Below are positions 1 through 6,724 of a stretch of 64,000 bases of DNA, in pieces (the stretch's first letter is position 1; every line of letters begins with the position of its first letter). The notes beneath the pieces are model-generated. The model did not search any database. It saw only the letters and a program-made list of their open reading frames with translations, and had not been told where the DNA came from. Location: NCBI RefSeq assembly GCF_002940665.1, contig NZ_MIGY01000004.1, positions 1 to 64,000 of the forward strand. The letters are read 5' to 3'. The stretch is from Xanthomonas arboricola. GTDB lineage: Bacteria; Pseudomonadota; Gammaproteobacteria; Xanthomonadales; Xanthomonadaceae. The position numbers were made by a program, and so were the translations under genes.

Positions 1-987
1 AGCGATCAGCATCGCAGTTGCTGGCTCACACGTTGGCCGATGATTGCTTCGTCGCGACTGGTATTTCAGCAGCCTGTTAGGCGTCAGCCACAATGGATGA
101 ACAACTTCCACCTCCCCGATTTTCGCAACGGGCGCTGGGAATGCACTTTTTCCATTGCATGCGTAATAGAGAGCACTGGAAAGACAATCTTCTAAATTAG
201 CGCCAATGAGAATTTTAGTCGCCCCAATCTCCAAAGCAGCGGCCTCCAAGACCTTTCTGACTCCGTAAACCCCTAGCACCTCAAGGTCGTCTCCCGGGAA
301 GGTTTTCTCGAATGCAGTGACCCAGTCTTTTTCAGAATCACGAAATCCGATCGCGGACGCTGTCTCTTGAGGTGTGAAAAATCTGATGTCCAAGCCATGT
401 GCTCCGCAGATGGCTTGAGCCCTCTCTTTGCCCCTGTCCCAATCAGGTATGCCAAGCATCATCACCGGACGGATGTTTTCGACAGGCACAACTTCAGACC
501 TAACCAAGGCACCAAGAAGGGCGTTGCTATCTCCCCCACCGCTTACTCCTACAATCAGGATTTCGTCGGGCTGGATGCCGCAATCCAAAAGCGCTTGCTT
601 TACGTTTGCGTCAACGATCGAAACACATTCCTCTGGAGTAAGGAAAACGCCCTTGACCTCTGCTTTACCCACTCCGTCAACCGCTTCCACCTGCATCCAC
701 GTGGATGCGCCGGCGCGGGGAGTGGGCATTGATCGGCGACCCAGCATTGCTCTGTAGTCGATGTTCCGATTGGGAACAATCATGAATTCCGCAGCACTGC
801 CATAGCTTGATAACGGGGAAAAAGGATCAACAAACAGTTGATATTCGTCGTCATGCGCAACTTTTACATATGTGCTCACCTGGCTTATCGGCAACCCAAA
901 CCTCTTGCAGATCGAGTCCACAGAATCGCTAGTCTCAAACTCCAAATAAAAGTCGCCATGGGCACTATGAAATAATATCTTCTCCAT
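1..987 (-). CDS. PP-loop ATP-pyrophosphatase family enzyme, 3' end outside window
   Basis: 329 codons are visible and the gene runs off the left edge. The start is ATG with AAGGAG eight bases upstream. Residues 149-153 read SGGGD inside GVSGGGDSNAL, the P-loop of the adenine-nucleotide alpha-hydrolase family (TilS, TtcA, ThiI, NadE), which adenylates a substrate carbonyl or carboxylate and releases pyrophosphate. A second family block, GANLEDCLSSALY, begins near residue 262. The first 140 residues do not resemble the tRNA-modifying members and may be a substrate-recognition domain; that is inference. The gene follows a 61-codon peptide gene, separated by a perfect hairpin, so the likely substrate is that peptide rather than tRNA. 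Sampled lines are about 42-47% GC, well below the rest of the window, suggesting horizontal acquisition. The alternative is an ordinary tRNA thiolase-like protein next to an unrelated small gene. Confidence 0.85.
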   Translation of the reverse strand, partial: MEKILFHSAHGDFYLEFETSDSVDSICKRFGLPISQVSTYVKVAHDDEYQLFVDPFSPLSSYGSAAEFMIVPNRNIDYRAMLGRRSMPTPRAGASTWMQVEAVDGVGKAEVKGVFLTPEECVSIVDANVKQALLDCGIQPDEILIVGVSGGGDSNALLGALVRSEVVPVENIRPVMMLGIPDWDRGKERAQAICGAHGLDIRFFTPQETASAIGFRDSEKDWVTAFEKTFPGDDLEVLGVYGVRKVLEAAALEIGATKILIGANLEDCLSSALYYACNGKSAFPAPVAKIGEVEVVHPLWLTPNRLLKYQSRRSNHRPTCEPATAMLIA

Positions 988-1016
988 CTTAATCAGCTCC
1001 TTCCGATTAACGCAAA

Positions 1017-1040
1017 GACGGCAGGCGTTAGCCTGCCGTC
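1017..1040 (-). terminator. Perfect 10-bp hairpin between peptide gene and PP-loop gene
   Basis: Two 10-base arms (GACGGCAGGC and GCCTGCCGTC) flank a four-base loop. On the minus strand the stem is followed by TTTGCGTT, a weak U-tract. It starts eight bases after the stop of the peptide gene and ends about 30 bases before the start of the enzyme gene. This is where RiPP operons often carry a partial terminator that lets the precursor be made in excess of its enzymes. Termination efficiency cannot be judged from sequence. Confidence 0.7.
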
Positions 1041-1047
1041 CGATAAA

Positions 1048-1233
1048 TCAACCGTAGAAAGTAGCACTCGACGGATTCAAATAGCGCTCCAAGCCGTAGC
1101 AGGAGACCTTGATCGAATCCTCATTGATTGTAGCGGTCTCAGGCTTGAAGTCCGAGACGGAGAAGCTTGAAGCATCCTGCTTAGAACGAAACGCCTGGAT
1201 TTCACGATTTGCTTTTTTTTCAAGAGCATTCAT
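1048..1233 (-). CDS. Small peptide, candidate RiPP precursor (61 aa)
   Basis: ATG start with AAGGAG eight bases upstream. The 61 residues begin with a charged, probably helical segment (MNALEKKANREIQAF). The middle is acidic and the C-terminal third has a single Cys45, Tyr46 and Tyr51 and ends in NPSSATFYG. There is no signal peptide or membrane segment. A leader-like N-terminus, a small C-terminal segment with modifiable residues (Cys, Ser, Thr, Tyr), an attenuator-like hairpin and an adjacent ATP-using enzyme together fit a ribosomally made, modified peptide. I do not recognise it as a member of any described RiPP class. A longer reading frame opens upstream, but only this ATG has a good ribosome-binding site. 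The gene is low GC like its partner. Confidence 0.75.
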   Translation of the reverse strand: MNALEKKANREIQAFRSKQDASSFSVSDFKPETATINEDSIKVSCYGLERYLNPSSATFYG

Positions 1234-1551
1234 GATTAACTCCTTGGTTTGTCGTGCTAAATGTGCCCAAAGGCACTCAATTGCCATCCCTTTCCGGATA
1301 GCACCAAGCGCGGCGCGCTTGACTCTTTGGTGGCGGTCACCAAGCTATTTTCGGCACTTATCTAGCGTCCACTTCATGGGCGCCTCAAAGTTAGCCAAAT
1401 ATATGAGCAGTTGAAGGGGCACATTTCCTTTGCGCGCTCGACACAGGATCTATCACTGTTGGAGATATATCTATCACCCCCTGCCTCTTTGCGTCAATCC
1501 TACCACTCAAAACGCCCGCTTTTTTTTTAAATCTTTGATCTTTGTCACAAG
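1234..1551. other. AT-rich region upstream of the peptide gene
   Basis: This 318-bp stretch lies between the candidate precursor and the IS3 inverted repeat and contains no convincing gene. It is AT-rich with poly-T runs and should hold the minus-strand promoter of the peptide cassette. I could not fix a -35/-10 pair. Any transporter or other cassette gene further upstream has been separated by, or lost with, the IS insertion. Confidence 0.5.
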
Positions 1552-1575
1552 TGAACCGCCCCGGGAATCCCGGAG
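1552..1575 (+). repeat. Left terminal inverted repeat of the IS3 element
   Basis: 24 bases, exactly complementary to 2842-2865, starting with the TG typical of IS3-family ends. It lies 15 bases beyond the orfB stop codon. Confidence 0.9.
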
Positions 1576-1589
1576 CCCCCTTGTTTGAG

Positions 1590-2495
1590 TCACGCCGACA
1601 TGGCGGACTCATGGGAGTGGGAATAGTAGTGGGCCTCAGCCTCGGCCGGTGGGATATTCCCGATTGGCTCCAGCAATCGACGGTTGTTGAACCAGTCGAC
1701 CCAGTTGAGCGTGGCGCACTCGACCTCCTCGCGCGTGCGCCAGGACGACGTGCGATGGATCACCTTGGCCTTGTAAAGGCCGTTGATGGTCTCGGCCAGC
1801 GCGTTGTCGTAGGAGTTCCCTACGCTGCCTACCGAGGGCTCCAGGCCGGCCTCCACGAGCCGCTCTGTGTAGCGGATCGACACGTACTGAACGCCTCGGT
1901 CGCTGTGATGGATCAGGCGATCCGGGCCGACCGGCTTGCGCGCGTAGAGCGCCTGCTCGAGCGCGTCGAGCACGAAGTCCGTCTGCATCGAGGACGACGC
2001 TTTCCAGCCCACGATGCGACGGGCGAAGACGTCGATGACGAAGGCGACATAGACCCATCCTTGCCACTTCGAGACGTAGGTGAAATCGCTGACCCACAGA
2101 GCGTTAGGCCGATCGGCCTTAAATCGCCGTTTCACATGATCCAGCAGGCACGGTGCCTTCGGGTCGCTCACCGTCGTACGCACGGTCTTGCCTCGCATGA
2201 CGCCGCGCAAGCCTTGCCGCTTCATCAAGCGCTGCACAGTGCAGCGCGCCACTTCGAACTGTTCACGTCGCAGTTGCCGCCAGACCTTGCGCACACCGTA
2301 GACCTTGAAGTTGTCGTCCCACACGCGCTGGACTTGCGCCGCCAACGCCTCGTCGGTCTTCGCGCGTGCACAGCGCAACTGCGGATCGGCCCTCCTGACC
2401 GCGTGCACGTGGTAGGTCGATGGGGAGATCAGCAGCACTCTGCAGATCGGCTCGACCCCATGGACATCACGCTGCTAATCGATGGACTGCTTCAT
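1590..2495 (-). pseudogene. IS3-family orfB, DDE transposase with premature amber stop
   Basis: The ATG at 2495 overlaps the orfA stop as ATGA, the usual IS3 arrangement for a -1 ribosomal frameshift. The seventh codon is TAG (minus strand of 2475-2477), where an intact copy would read on into the sequence HGVEPICRVLLISPSTYH. From a GTG at 2438 the rest of the frame is open for 282 codons. It has the integrase core with its first Asp in WVSDFTY, the second in HHSDRG and the Glu in NALAETINGLYK. A short product from the internal GTG would keep the catalytic triad but lose the N-terminus and the fusion to OrfA. The alternative is stop-codon readthrough or a base-calling error. Confidence 0.85.
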
Positions 2496-2815
2496 CGCTT
2501 GAAGGGGCGGTCGAGCTCCGCCTGCGCAAAATAGGCCGACGCCTTGCGTAGGATCTCGTTGACCTGACGCAACTCGCGAACCTCGCGCTCAAGCGCCTTG
2601 ATGCGCTCTTTCTCGGTGCTCGTCATCCCCTCGCGCTTGCCAACGTCGCGCTCGTGCTGCCTCACCCAACCCCGTAGCGTCTCGGCTGTGCAGCCCACCT
2701 TGGCCGACACCGATACCATCGCCGCCCATTGCGAGTCGTACTCGCCCTGGTGCTCCTGGACCATCTTCACCGACCGTTCCCGGATCTCCGGGGAGAACTT
2801 GCTTGCTCTGCTCAT
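2492..2815 (-). CDS. IS3-family orfA, helix-turn-helix protein
   Basis: 107 residues. The N-terminal half ([14 protein letters not shown] through GWVRQHERD) is the usual IS3 OrfA helix-turn-helix that binds the terminal repeats. The C-terminal half ([25 protein letters not shown]) is a leucine-zipper-like coiled coil for multimerisation. It ends LDRPFKR with its stop overlapping the orfB start. The protein is intact and could still be made, possibly as a repressor of related copies. Confidence 0.92.
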   Translation of the reverse strand: MSRASKFSPEIRERSVKMVQEHQGEYDSQWAAMVSVSAKVGCTAETLRGWVRQHERDVGKREGMTSTEKERIKALEREVRELRQVNEILRKASAYFAQAELDRPFKR

Positions 2816-2841
2816 GGCTCCATCTTCTCAAGTAATGGAGC

Positions 2842-2865
2842 CTCCGGGATTCCCGGGGCGGTTCA
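2842..2865 (-). repeat. Right terminal inverted repeat of the IS3 element
   Basis: Exact complement of 1552-1575. It lies 26 bases upstream of the orfA start codon, leaving little room for the orfA promoter inside the element. Confidence 0.9.
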
Positions 2866-3206
2866 CAGGGGAAATCTGACGTGCGATTGCGGTACGGCCT
2901 GAGTCGCAGTGACTGCAAACCAAAGACCTATCATCAGCCGTCCGGCACCCACGAAGCAGCTACTGGATCTTGGACAAATCCAGGAACACCGTCTGTGCAG
3001 CTGGAAGATCCTTCGTCGGAGTGCAGCGAATGCGCATTGGCCGACCCGCTCTTGTCCAATGCCCAGCTCTGACTTGGTCGAGTAAAGCGCCAACGTGCAG
3101 ATCTTCTATCAACGCTATCCAGAGCGCCAGCATCAACCGGTTGACATGTCACGCAGCGCGTAGCAGTCTCCTCGGCAAGGAGCGTAGAAACTCCTCGAAC
3201 AGCGGT
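2866..3206. other. Non-coding stretch between IS3 element and symE leader
   Basis: 341 bases with short open frames on both strands, none with a ribosome-binding site or recognisable product. It may be the interrupted flank of the IS target or a decayed gene. I see no repeat or RNA gene in it. Confidence 0.4.
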
Positions 3207-3236
3207 ACCCACCTCCGTCAAACCGGTGGGTTTTTT
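3207..3236 (+). terminator. Intrinsic terminator in the symE upstream region
   Basis: ACCCACC pairs with GGTGGGT across an 11-base loop, followed by TTTTT. This is a textbook rho-independent terminator on the plus strand. It lies 168 bases before the symE start codon, so it may end an upstream transcript or act as an attenuator in the symE leader. Confidence 0.75.
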
Positions 3237-3403
3237 GTGCCTGCAGCTTCTTGCGGGGGGCAACCGACGCGATGCCTGCGTCGGGAGGGCGGCTAATACA
3301 ACACCCTCCGGGGAAATACGCCCGCCGACTGTTCGCGGTTTCTAACCTCCCGACATCCCGTCGCCACCCGGCGGCGGGGCCTGTTCGTCAAGGAGGGCTT
3401 GCC
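3237..3403 (+). promoter_or_regulatory. Structured leader of the SymE-like gene
   Basis: About 165 bases lie between the terminator and the symE start. A 9-bp inverted repeat, GTCGGGAGG at 3280-3288 and CCTCCCGAC at 3346-3354, could fold over the intervening 57 bases. The region ends in a strong AAGGAGG site seven bases before the ATG. In E. coli, symE is repressed by the antisense RNA SymR over its 5' region. A similar antisense RNA is conceivable here, but no antisense promoter is evident to me. Confidence 0.4.
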
Positions 3404-3757
3404 ATGCGTCGATCCATGTCCCGCCCCACCTCAGCGCGCAAGCGCGCCACGGTGCCACCGCCCACCGAGATCGGCTGGCACTCGCTCGACCCCTCGATCA
3501 CGCCGCGGCGCTACCTGGAGCGCACCCCTATCCCCGAGCCCCGCCACGATCCCAGCAAGCCGCGCCGCCAAGGCCACCCGCGTGCCCCGCAACGCTGCAC
3601 CGTCGGCTACGGCTACTACCCCGCCAGCGACCAACGCATCCCCACGCTACGCCTACGCGGCCGCTGGCTGGAACAACTGGGCTTTGCCATCGGCAGCAAG
3701 CTGCACATCCGCATGCGCGATGGCGAGCTGGTCGTCAGCCTAGCACCCGCCGACTGA
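3404..3757 (+). CDS. symE: SymE-family toxin-like protein (117 aa)
   Basis: The ATG is chosen because AAGGAGG lies seven bases upstream; a longer in-frame reading upstream lacks such a site. Residues 1-60 are basic and Pro/Arg-rich. The C-terminal half carries the SymE core: TVGYGYYPASDQRIPTLRL, then GRWLEQLGFAIGSKLHIRM, then DGELVVSLA, an AbrB/MazE-like swapped-hairpin fold. E. coli SymE is an SOS-induced type I toxin whose overexpression reduces translation. Xanthomonas genomes carry many SymE paralogues near mobile DNA, and this one sits beside an IS element. Whether it is toxic is unknown. Confidence 0.85.
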   Translation: MRRSMSRPTSARKRATVPPPTEIGWHSLDPSITPRRYLERTPIPEPRHDPSKPRRQGHPRAPQRCTVGYGYYPASDQRIPTLRLRGRWLEQLGFAIGSKLHIRMRDGELVVSLAPAD

Positions 3758-3864
3758 GCCGGTGTGCCGCGCACGCGCAGCATGCACGTGCGTGCCCGCA
3801 TCGAGTGCAACGCGCATGTCGTACACCGTGCGCGCTCCCGCTCACCGCGCCGAGGAGGACACAG

Positions 3865-4113
3865 ATGGACCACCCAGCCGTCGTCTTGCATCTCACGCTG
3901 GACCAACGCGACCAGCTCGACCGCCTGCTACGCAGCCTCATCGCTCATGGCGACGTGATCGCCATGAGCAAACCGGAGTGCCTGGAGGTGCAGACGCTGC
4001 CAACGTTGGGACAAGCCATCTTCGATGCCGCCCATGCCGTGCGCGAGATGTTTGAGCAGCGGGTGGAGCAAAGGCCGGGCAGGTCGTATCTGCACGCCGA
4101 AGATGGCGGTTAG
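3865..4113 (+). CDS. Small protein downstream of symE, unknown function (82 aa)
   Basis: The ATG follows GAGGAGG closely and lies 107 bases after symE on the same strand, so co-transcription is likely. The 82 residues are mostly helical (TLDQRDQLDRLLRSLIAHGDVIAM, then QAIFDAAHAVREMFEQRVEQ), acidic to neutral and soluble, without a signal peptide. I do not recognise the family. Its position suggests a partner or accessory of the SymE-like protein, which is inference only. Confidence 0.6.
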   Translation: MDHPAVVLHLTLDQRDQLDRLLRSLIAHGDVIAMSKPECLEVQTLPTLGQAIFDAAHAVREMFEQRVEQRPGRSYLHAEDGG

Positions 4114-4383
4114 GTTGGTTTGGACCTACTAATGGGTCACTTGCTTTCGCATGACGGCATCTTGAAATCTCAGCGGCTTGCTTCGTTACGCCGCACGTCG
4201 TCGAACGTAACGCGATGTCCCTGCAAAGATGCGGCATGGCACATGGCCATGGGCCGCCGCACTGCTGCGAAGGCCGTGCAATTCACAGGCTTGCAGTGAT
4301 TGACGGCCGTCAACGCCTCGGCGAGGATCGTGTTACGCCGCGCTTAGGCGGCCCAATGATAGCCAGGCGGCTTGGAGGTTTCG

Positions 4384-4692
4384 ATGGAGTTGATACTTCT
4401 ATTGGGTGCGATGCTTGCTCTTGGCAATATCGTTGCATCGGTTGCAGTACTTCGCGTTTCGGTGCTCTCGCCATCACAACGCGTACTGCAACTTGCCCTC
4501 ATCTGGCTTGTTCCAGTCATTGGCGCGGTCGTTTGTGCGGCGTTCGCTTCTTCTCAGACATTTGGCCCCACATCGTCCAGTACAATTGACCCGCTCTATC
4601 CATCATCCGATGGTGGCGCATCGGACGGCCAAGACATTGGGTCCTTTAGTTGCGACGGTGGTGACACTGGCGGCGCCGGGAGCAGTGACTAG
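4384..4692 (+). CDS. Small membrane protein, putative integron-cassette gene (102 aa)
   Basis: ATG with GGAGG six bases upstream. Two hydrophobic segments (ELILLLGAMLALGNIVASVAVL, and the stretch around LALIWLVPVIGAVVCAAFA) are followed by a low-complexity Ser/Gly/Asp tail, a two-helix inner-membrane layout. Function is unknown. An attC-like site begins eight bases after the stop, which is where a gene cassette would end. Confidence 0.6.
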   Translation: MELILLLGAMLALGNIVASVAVLRVSVLSPSQRVLQLALIWLVPVIGAVVCAAFASSQTFGPTSSSTIDPLYPSSDGGASDGQDIGSFSCDGGDTGGAGSSD

Positions 4693-4699
4693 TGGGGAT

Positions 4700-4759
4700 G
4701 CCTGGCAATCCATTCAAGTCGAACCCGCTTCGCCGCGCGGTTTAATTAAAGTTTTAGGC
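4700..4759 (+). repeat. attC-like site 1 (60 bp)
   Basis: This 60-bp imperfect palindrome starts GCCTGGCAATCCATTCAAGT and ends TTTAGGC, with a GC-rich pairing centre. The outline matches integron attC sites: a terminal AGGC-type core box, ATTCAAG-type internal boxes and a variable middle. The canonical GTTAGGC core is altered to TTTAGGC and the left box to GCCTGGC, so it may be a worn site. It is the same length as, and clearly related to, 5029-5088. Confidence 0.6.
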
Positions 4760-4775
4760 AGCACAGAAGATTTTC

Positions 4776-5021
4776 ATGGCAAAAAATAAGGACTATTGGT
4801 TTCCTGCCAAGACTTATGGATGGGGTTGGGGTCTTCCCACTGCTTGGCAAGGATGGCTTGCCTATGGCCTTGCAGCCGCCTTCATTGCTGCCGGCGCCTT
4901 CATCTTTTCACCAGTCGGTCGCCCGCTCGCTTTCCAAATCTACACGTGGACCGTCGTTCTGCTCCTTGTGGCCGTGTGTTGGATCAAGGGTGAGCCGCCG
5001 AGCTGGCGCTGGGGCAAGTAG
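4776..5021 (+). CDS. Small membrane protein, putative cassette gene (81 aa)
   Basis: ATG 16 bases after attC-like site 1, with no clear ribosome-binding site, as is common for cassette genes. A Trp-rich N-terminus (KDYWFPAKTYGWGWGLPTAWQ) precedes two hydrophobic helices (GWLAYGLAAAFIAAGAFIF and FQIYTWTVVLLLVAVCWI) and a short basic end. It is predicted to be an inner-membrane protein of unknown function. The reading frame exactly fills the space between the two attC-like sites. Confidence 0.7.
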   Translation: MAKNKDYWFPAKTYGWGWGLPTAWQGWLAYGLAAAFIAAGAFIFSPVGRPLAFQIYTWTVVLLLVAVCWIKGEPPSWRWGK

Positions 5022-5028
5022 GGGTGCC

Positions 5029-5088
5029 GCCTAACAATTCATTCAAGCCGAACCTGCCTCGCGAATCGGCTTAATTCAAGTATTAGGC
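5029..5088 (+). repeat. attC-like site 2 (60 bp)
   Basis: This 60-bp palindrome begins GCCTAACAATTCATTCAAGC and ends ATTAGGC. GCCTAA pairs with TTAGGC at the ends and AAGCCGA with TCGGCTT inside, leaving a variable centre. This is the architecture of an integron attC site. The right core box is ATTAGGC rather than GTTAGGC. It lies seven bases after the preceding stop codon. Confidence 0.75.
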
Positions 5089-5098
5089 CGCTTTGCAC

Positions 5099-5395
5099 AT
5101 GCCCACCCATCCGAAATCATCAAAGACATCAGTGGCGGATCGCGCTCTTCGGCTATTCGCTGTACTACTCCTCTTCTTCGGTGTTTCAGGCACCCTTACT
5201 TGGTGGCATCACACCAGAATGCTCTCGTCCTGCGCCACTTCTGCCTCCATCGCAAGAGATCCGGTCGCGTGTCATTCTGACCTTTGGCTGTTCGGCACAT
5301 CCTGGGCCGGGCTTGCCACTTTTTTGTTTACGCTCTTTGGCGTCTGCTTGCTCTTTTCATGGGGATGGTCCTTGACGCGCCGCAAGCGAAGCTAA
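5099..5395 (+). CDS. Small membrane protein, putative cassette gene (98 aa)
   Basis: ATG ten bases after attC-like site 2; an in-frame TTG two codons earlier is less likely. A charged N-terminus is followed by a helix (LFAVLLLFFGVSGTLTWW), a loop with two cysteines (SCATSASIARDPVACHS), a second helix (WAGLATFLFTLFGVCLLFSW) and a basic end RRKRS. It is probably a two-span inner-membrane protein whose periplasmic loop could form a disulfide. Function is unknown. I see no attC-like site after it, so the array may end here. Confidence 0.65.
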   Translation: MPTHPKSSKTSVADRALRLFAVLLLFFGVSGTLTWWHHTRMLSSCATSASIARDPVACHSDLWLFGTSWAGLATFLFTLFGVCLLFSWGWSLTRRKRS

Positions 5396-5462
5396 AGCCT
5401 TAAAATGTATCCAATCGCTCAGCGCTCCAATCTGCCACTCACGCATTACCGCCAAGGAAAGC

Positions 5463-6254
5463 ATGTTCTCCATCTTCAAGAAGAAAGCCGCCCCGTTACT
5501 GATCGTTCGAGCCGATGGGCGAGAGTTGTGTCGCGTTAGCCAGAGCGATGTCCCGTGTGAGATCAAGCCAGCCGCGTGGTTGAAGGCCAATAGCGTCCTG
5601 GAGTTTGCCGACTCGGCGGGAGAGGTGCATCGGCATGAACTTGGTGCTGCGACGGGGTGGTTCCACTTTTCCGTTCGTGTGCATCCCAACCTCGGGTGCC
5701 AGGCAGACTGTGTCATTTCGAAGACCGAGCAGCTCGATCCAGACGCGTTTGCGAATGGCCAAGCATCCGGGATCAGGTTTCAGCCGTTCTTCCTGCCGGG
5801 CGCCAGCGTCAGCAGTTCCGCACTTGCAGGCAAGGGGCTTTTTGCAAGGGGTCTGCACTTCAGCGGATTAGTCACCGGCGGCAACGTGCTGCTTTCTTGT
5901 GAATGCGACCACTGCAAACGTTCGTTCCTGATCCGCTCCTATCACGCGGGTTTTAGCAACGCGGGATACTTCTACTCGGGGTCCGGCAAGTACACCATCA
6001 CCGTCGATAGCCATCTGCCTGGCAGCCCTGCAGCGCTGTCCGAGCCGGATGCCGAAGCGCTTGATGTGCTGGAAGACGCATTACCGTTGGCACCGGATGG
6101 GTCCCGCTACGCCTACCTCAATCCTTTTCGCTGCCCCCATTGTTCCGAGCCTTACATCGATTTTGAGGCGAACCCGGGGCTGAGGGCGAGCGAGTACTAC
6201 GGGAATTACTTCGAGGGTTCGACGCTGTTGCGCTACGTCCCTGAGCCTGTTTAG
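5463..6254 (+). CDS. Unknown cytosolic protein with two CxxC-type metal sites (263 aa)
   Basis: I do not recognise the family. After a short basic N-terminus the first half looks beta-rich. Residues near 145 carry CECDHCKRSF and the C-terminal part FRCPHCSEPYIDF, two Cys pairs that together could bind one zinc or iron ion. The middle has many aromatic Gly/Ser residues (YFYSGSGKYTI). There is no signal peptide or membrane segment. It stands alone between the cassette genes and a small secreted protein. The Cys pairs suggest a rubredoxin-like or zinc-ribbon fold; no catalytic role can be assigned. Confidence 0.75.
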   Translation: MFSIFKKKAAPLLIVRADGRELCRVSQSDVPCEIKPAAWLKANSVLEFADSAGEVHRHELGAATGWFHFSVRVHPNLGCQADCVISKTEQLDPDAFANGQASGIRFQPFFLPGASVSSSALAGKGLFARGLHFSGLVTGGNVLLSCECDHCKRSFLIRSYHAGFSNAGYFYSGSGKYTITVDSHLPGSPAALSEPDAEALDVLEDALPLAPDGSRYAYLNPFRCPHCSEPYIDFEANPGLRASEYYGNYFEGSTLLRYVPEPV

Positions 6255-6353
6255 CGTCAGTGGACTGAGCGATGGCTAGAAGGTCGATTGTTGTCACTGC
6301 GACCGATCGGCGTGCCTGCTGAGATGGTGGCCTGTTGCGCTAAGATTCGGCTG

Positions 6354-6710
6354 ATGAACGCTAAATTTTTTCTAATTGCACTCCTGCTCAGCTCCTCTGC
6401 ATCGGCGCAGGGTGTTTCGCCGGCCACGACACGTGAGGTTGGTCAGCTTTTCAAAGTCCTTGCGCAATCCAACTGCGAATTTTCGCGTAATGGGTCGTGG
6501 TATGCGGCGCCGAAAGCCAGTGAACACTTGCAGCGCAAGTACGACTACTTGCAGAAGAAGGGGCTGGTGACGTCTACCGAATCCTTCATCGAGCTTGCTG
6601 CCACCAAGAGCAGCATGTCGGGCACGCCGTATCAGGTGCGTTGCGGCAACGCTGCGCCGGTATCCAGCCAATCCTGGTTCACTGGCAAGCTGCGGGAGCT
6701 GCGTAACTAA
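6354..6710 (+). CDS. Secreted DUF5329-like protein (118 aa)
   Basis: The ATG is placed before a clear signal peptide (MNAKFFLIALLLSSSASAQG); longer upstream starts would bury it. The mature part has a conserved-looking core YDYLQKKGLVTSTESFIELAATKSS followed by GTPYQVRC and SQSWFTGKL, the pattern I associate with DUF5329 proteins of gamma-Proteobacteria. Two cysteines may form a disulfide. It is periplasmic or secreted, with unknown function. It converges with the chemoreceptor gene, the two stops being 14 bases apart. Confidence 0.75.
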   Translation: MNAKFFLIALLLSSSASAQGVSPATTREVGQLFKVLAQSNCEFSRNGSWYAAPKASEHLQRKYDYLQKKGLVTSTESFIELAATKSSMSGTPYQVRCGNAAPVSSQSWFTGKLRELRN

Positions 6711-6724
6711 TACGCCAGCGTCGA

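Larger units (their letters stand above)
1552..2865 (-). mobile_element. IS3-family insertion sequence, probably inactive
   Basis: The element is 1,314 bp, bounded by a perfect 24-bp terminal inverted repeat starting TGAACCGCC, and encodes orfA and orfB on the minus strand. OrfA is a helix-turn-helix protein and OrfB a DDE integrase, the IS3-family layout. OrfB carries an amber codon near its start, so this copy should not make an OrfAB transposase. The flanks read CAAG on the left and CAGG on the right, a poor 3-4 bp target duplication. The flanks may therefore have been rearranged by recombination between IS copies. Confidence 0.93.

Noticed and set aside
1..75. Possible IS junction inside the PP-loop gene (sequence with TTTCAGCAGCC near 65-75)
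   Set aside because: The frame stays open to the window edge, and I could not match the sequence to an IS end with confidence. The hydrophilic tail after residue 305 may simply be normal.
2934..3263. 109-codon minus-strand frame between the IS and symE
   Set aside because: No ribosome-binding site, and it runs through the symE leader terminator.
4250..4383. Possible third attC-like site before the first small membrane gene (ends GCTTAGGC)
   Set aside because: No matching left box at about 60 bases and no internal pairing like that of the two accepted sites.
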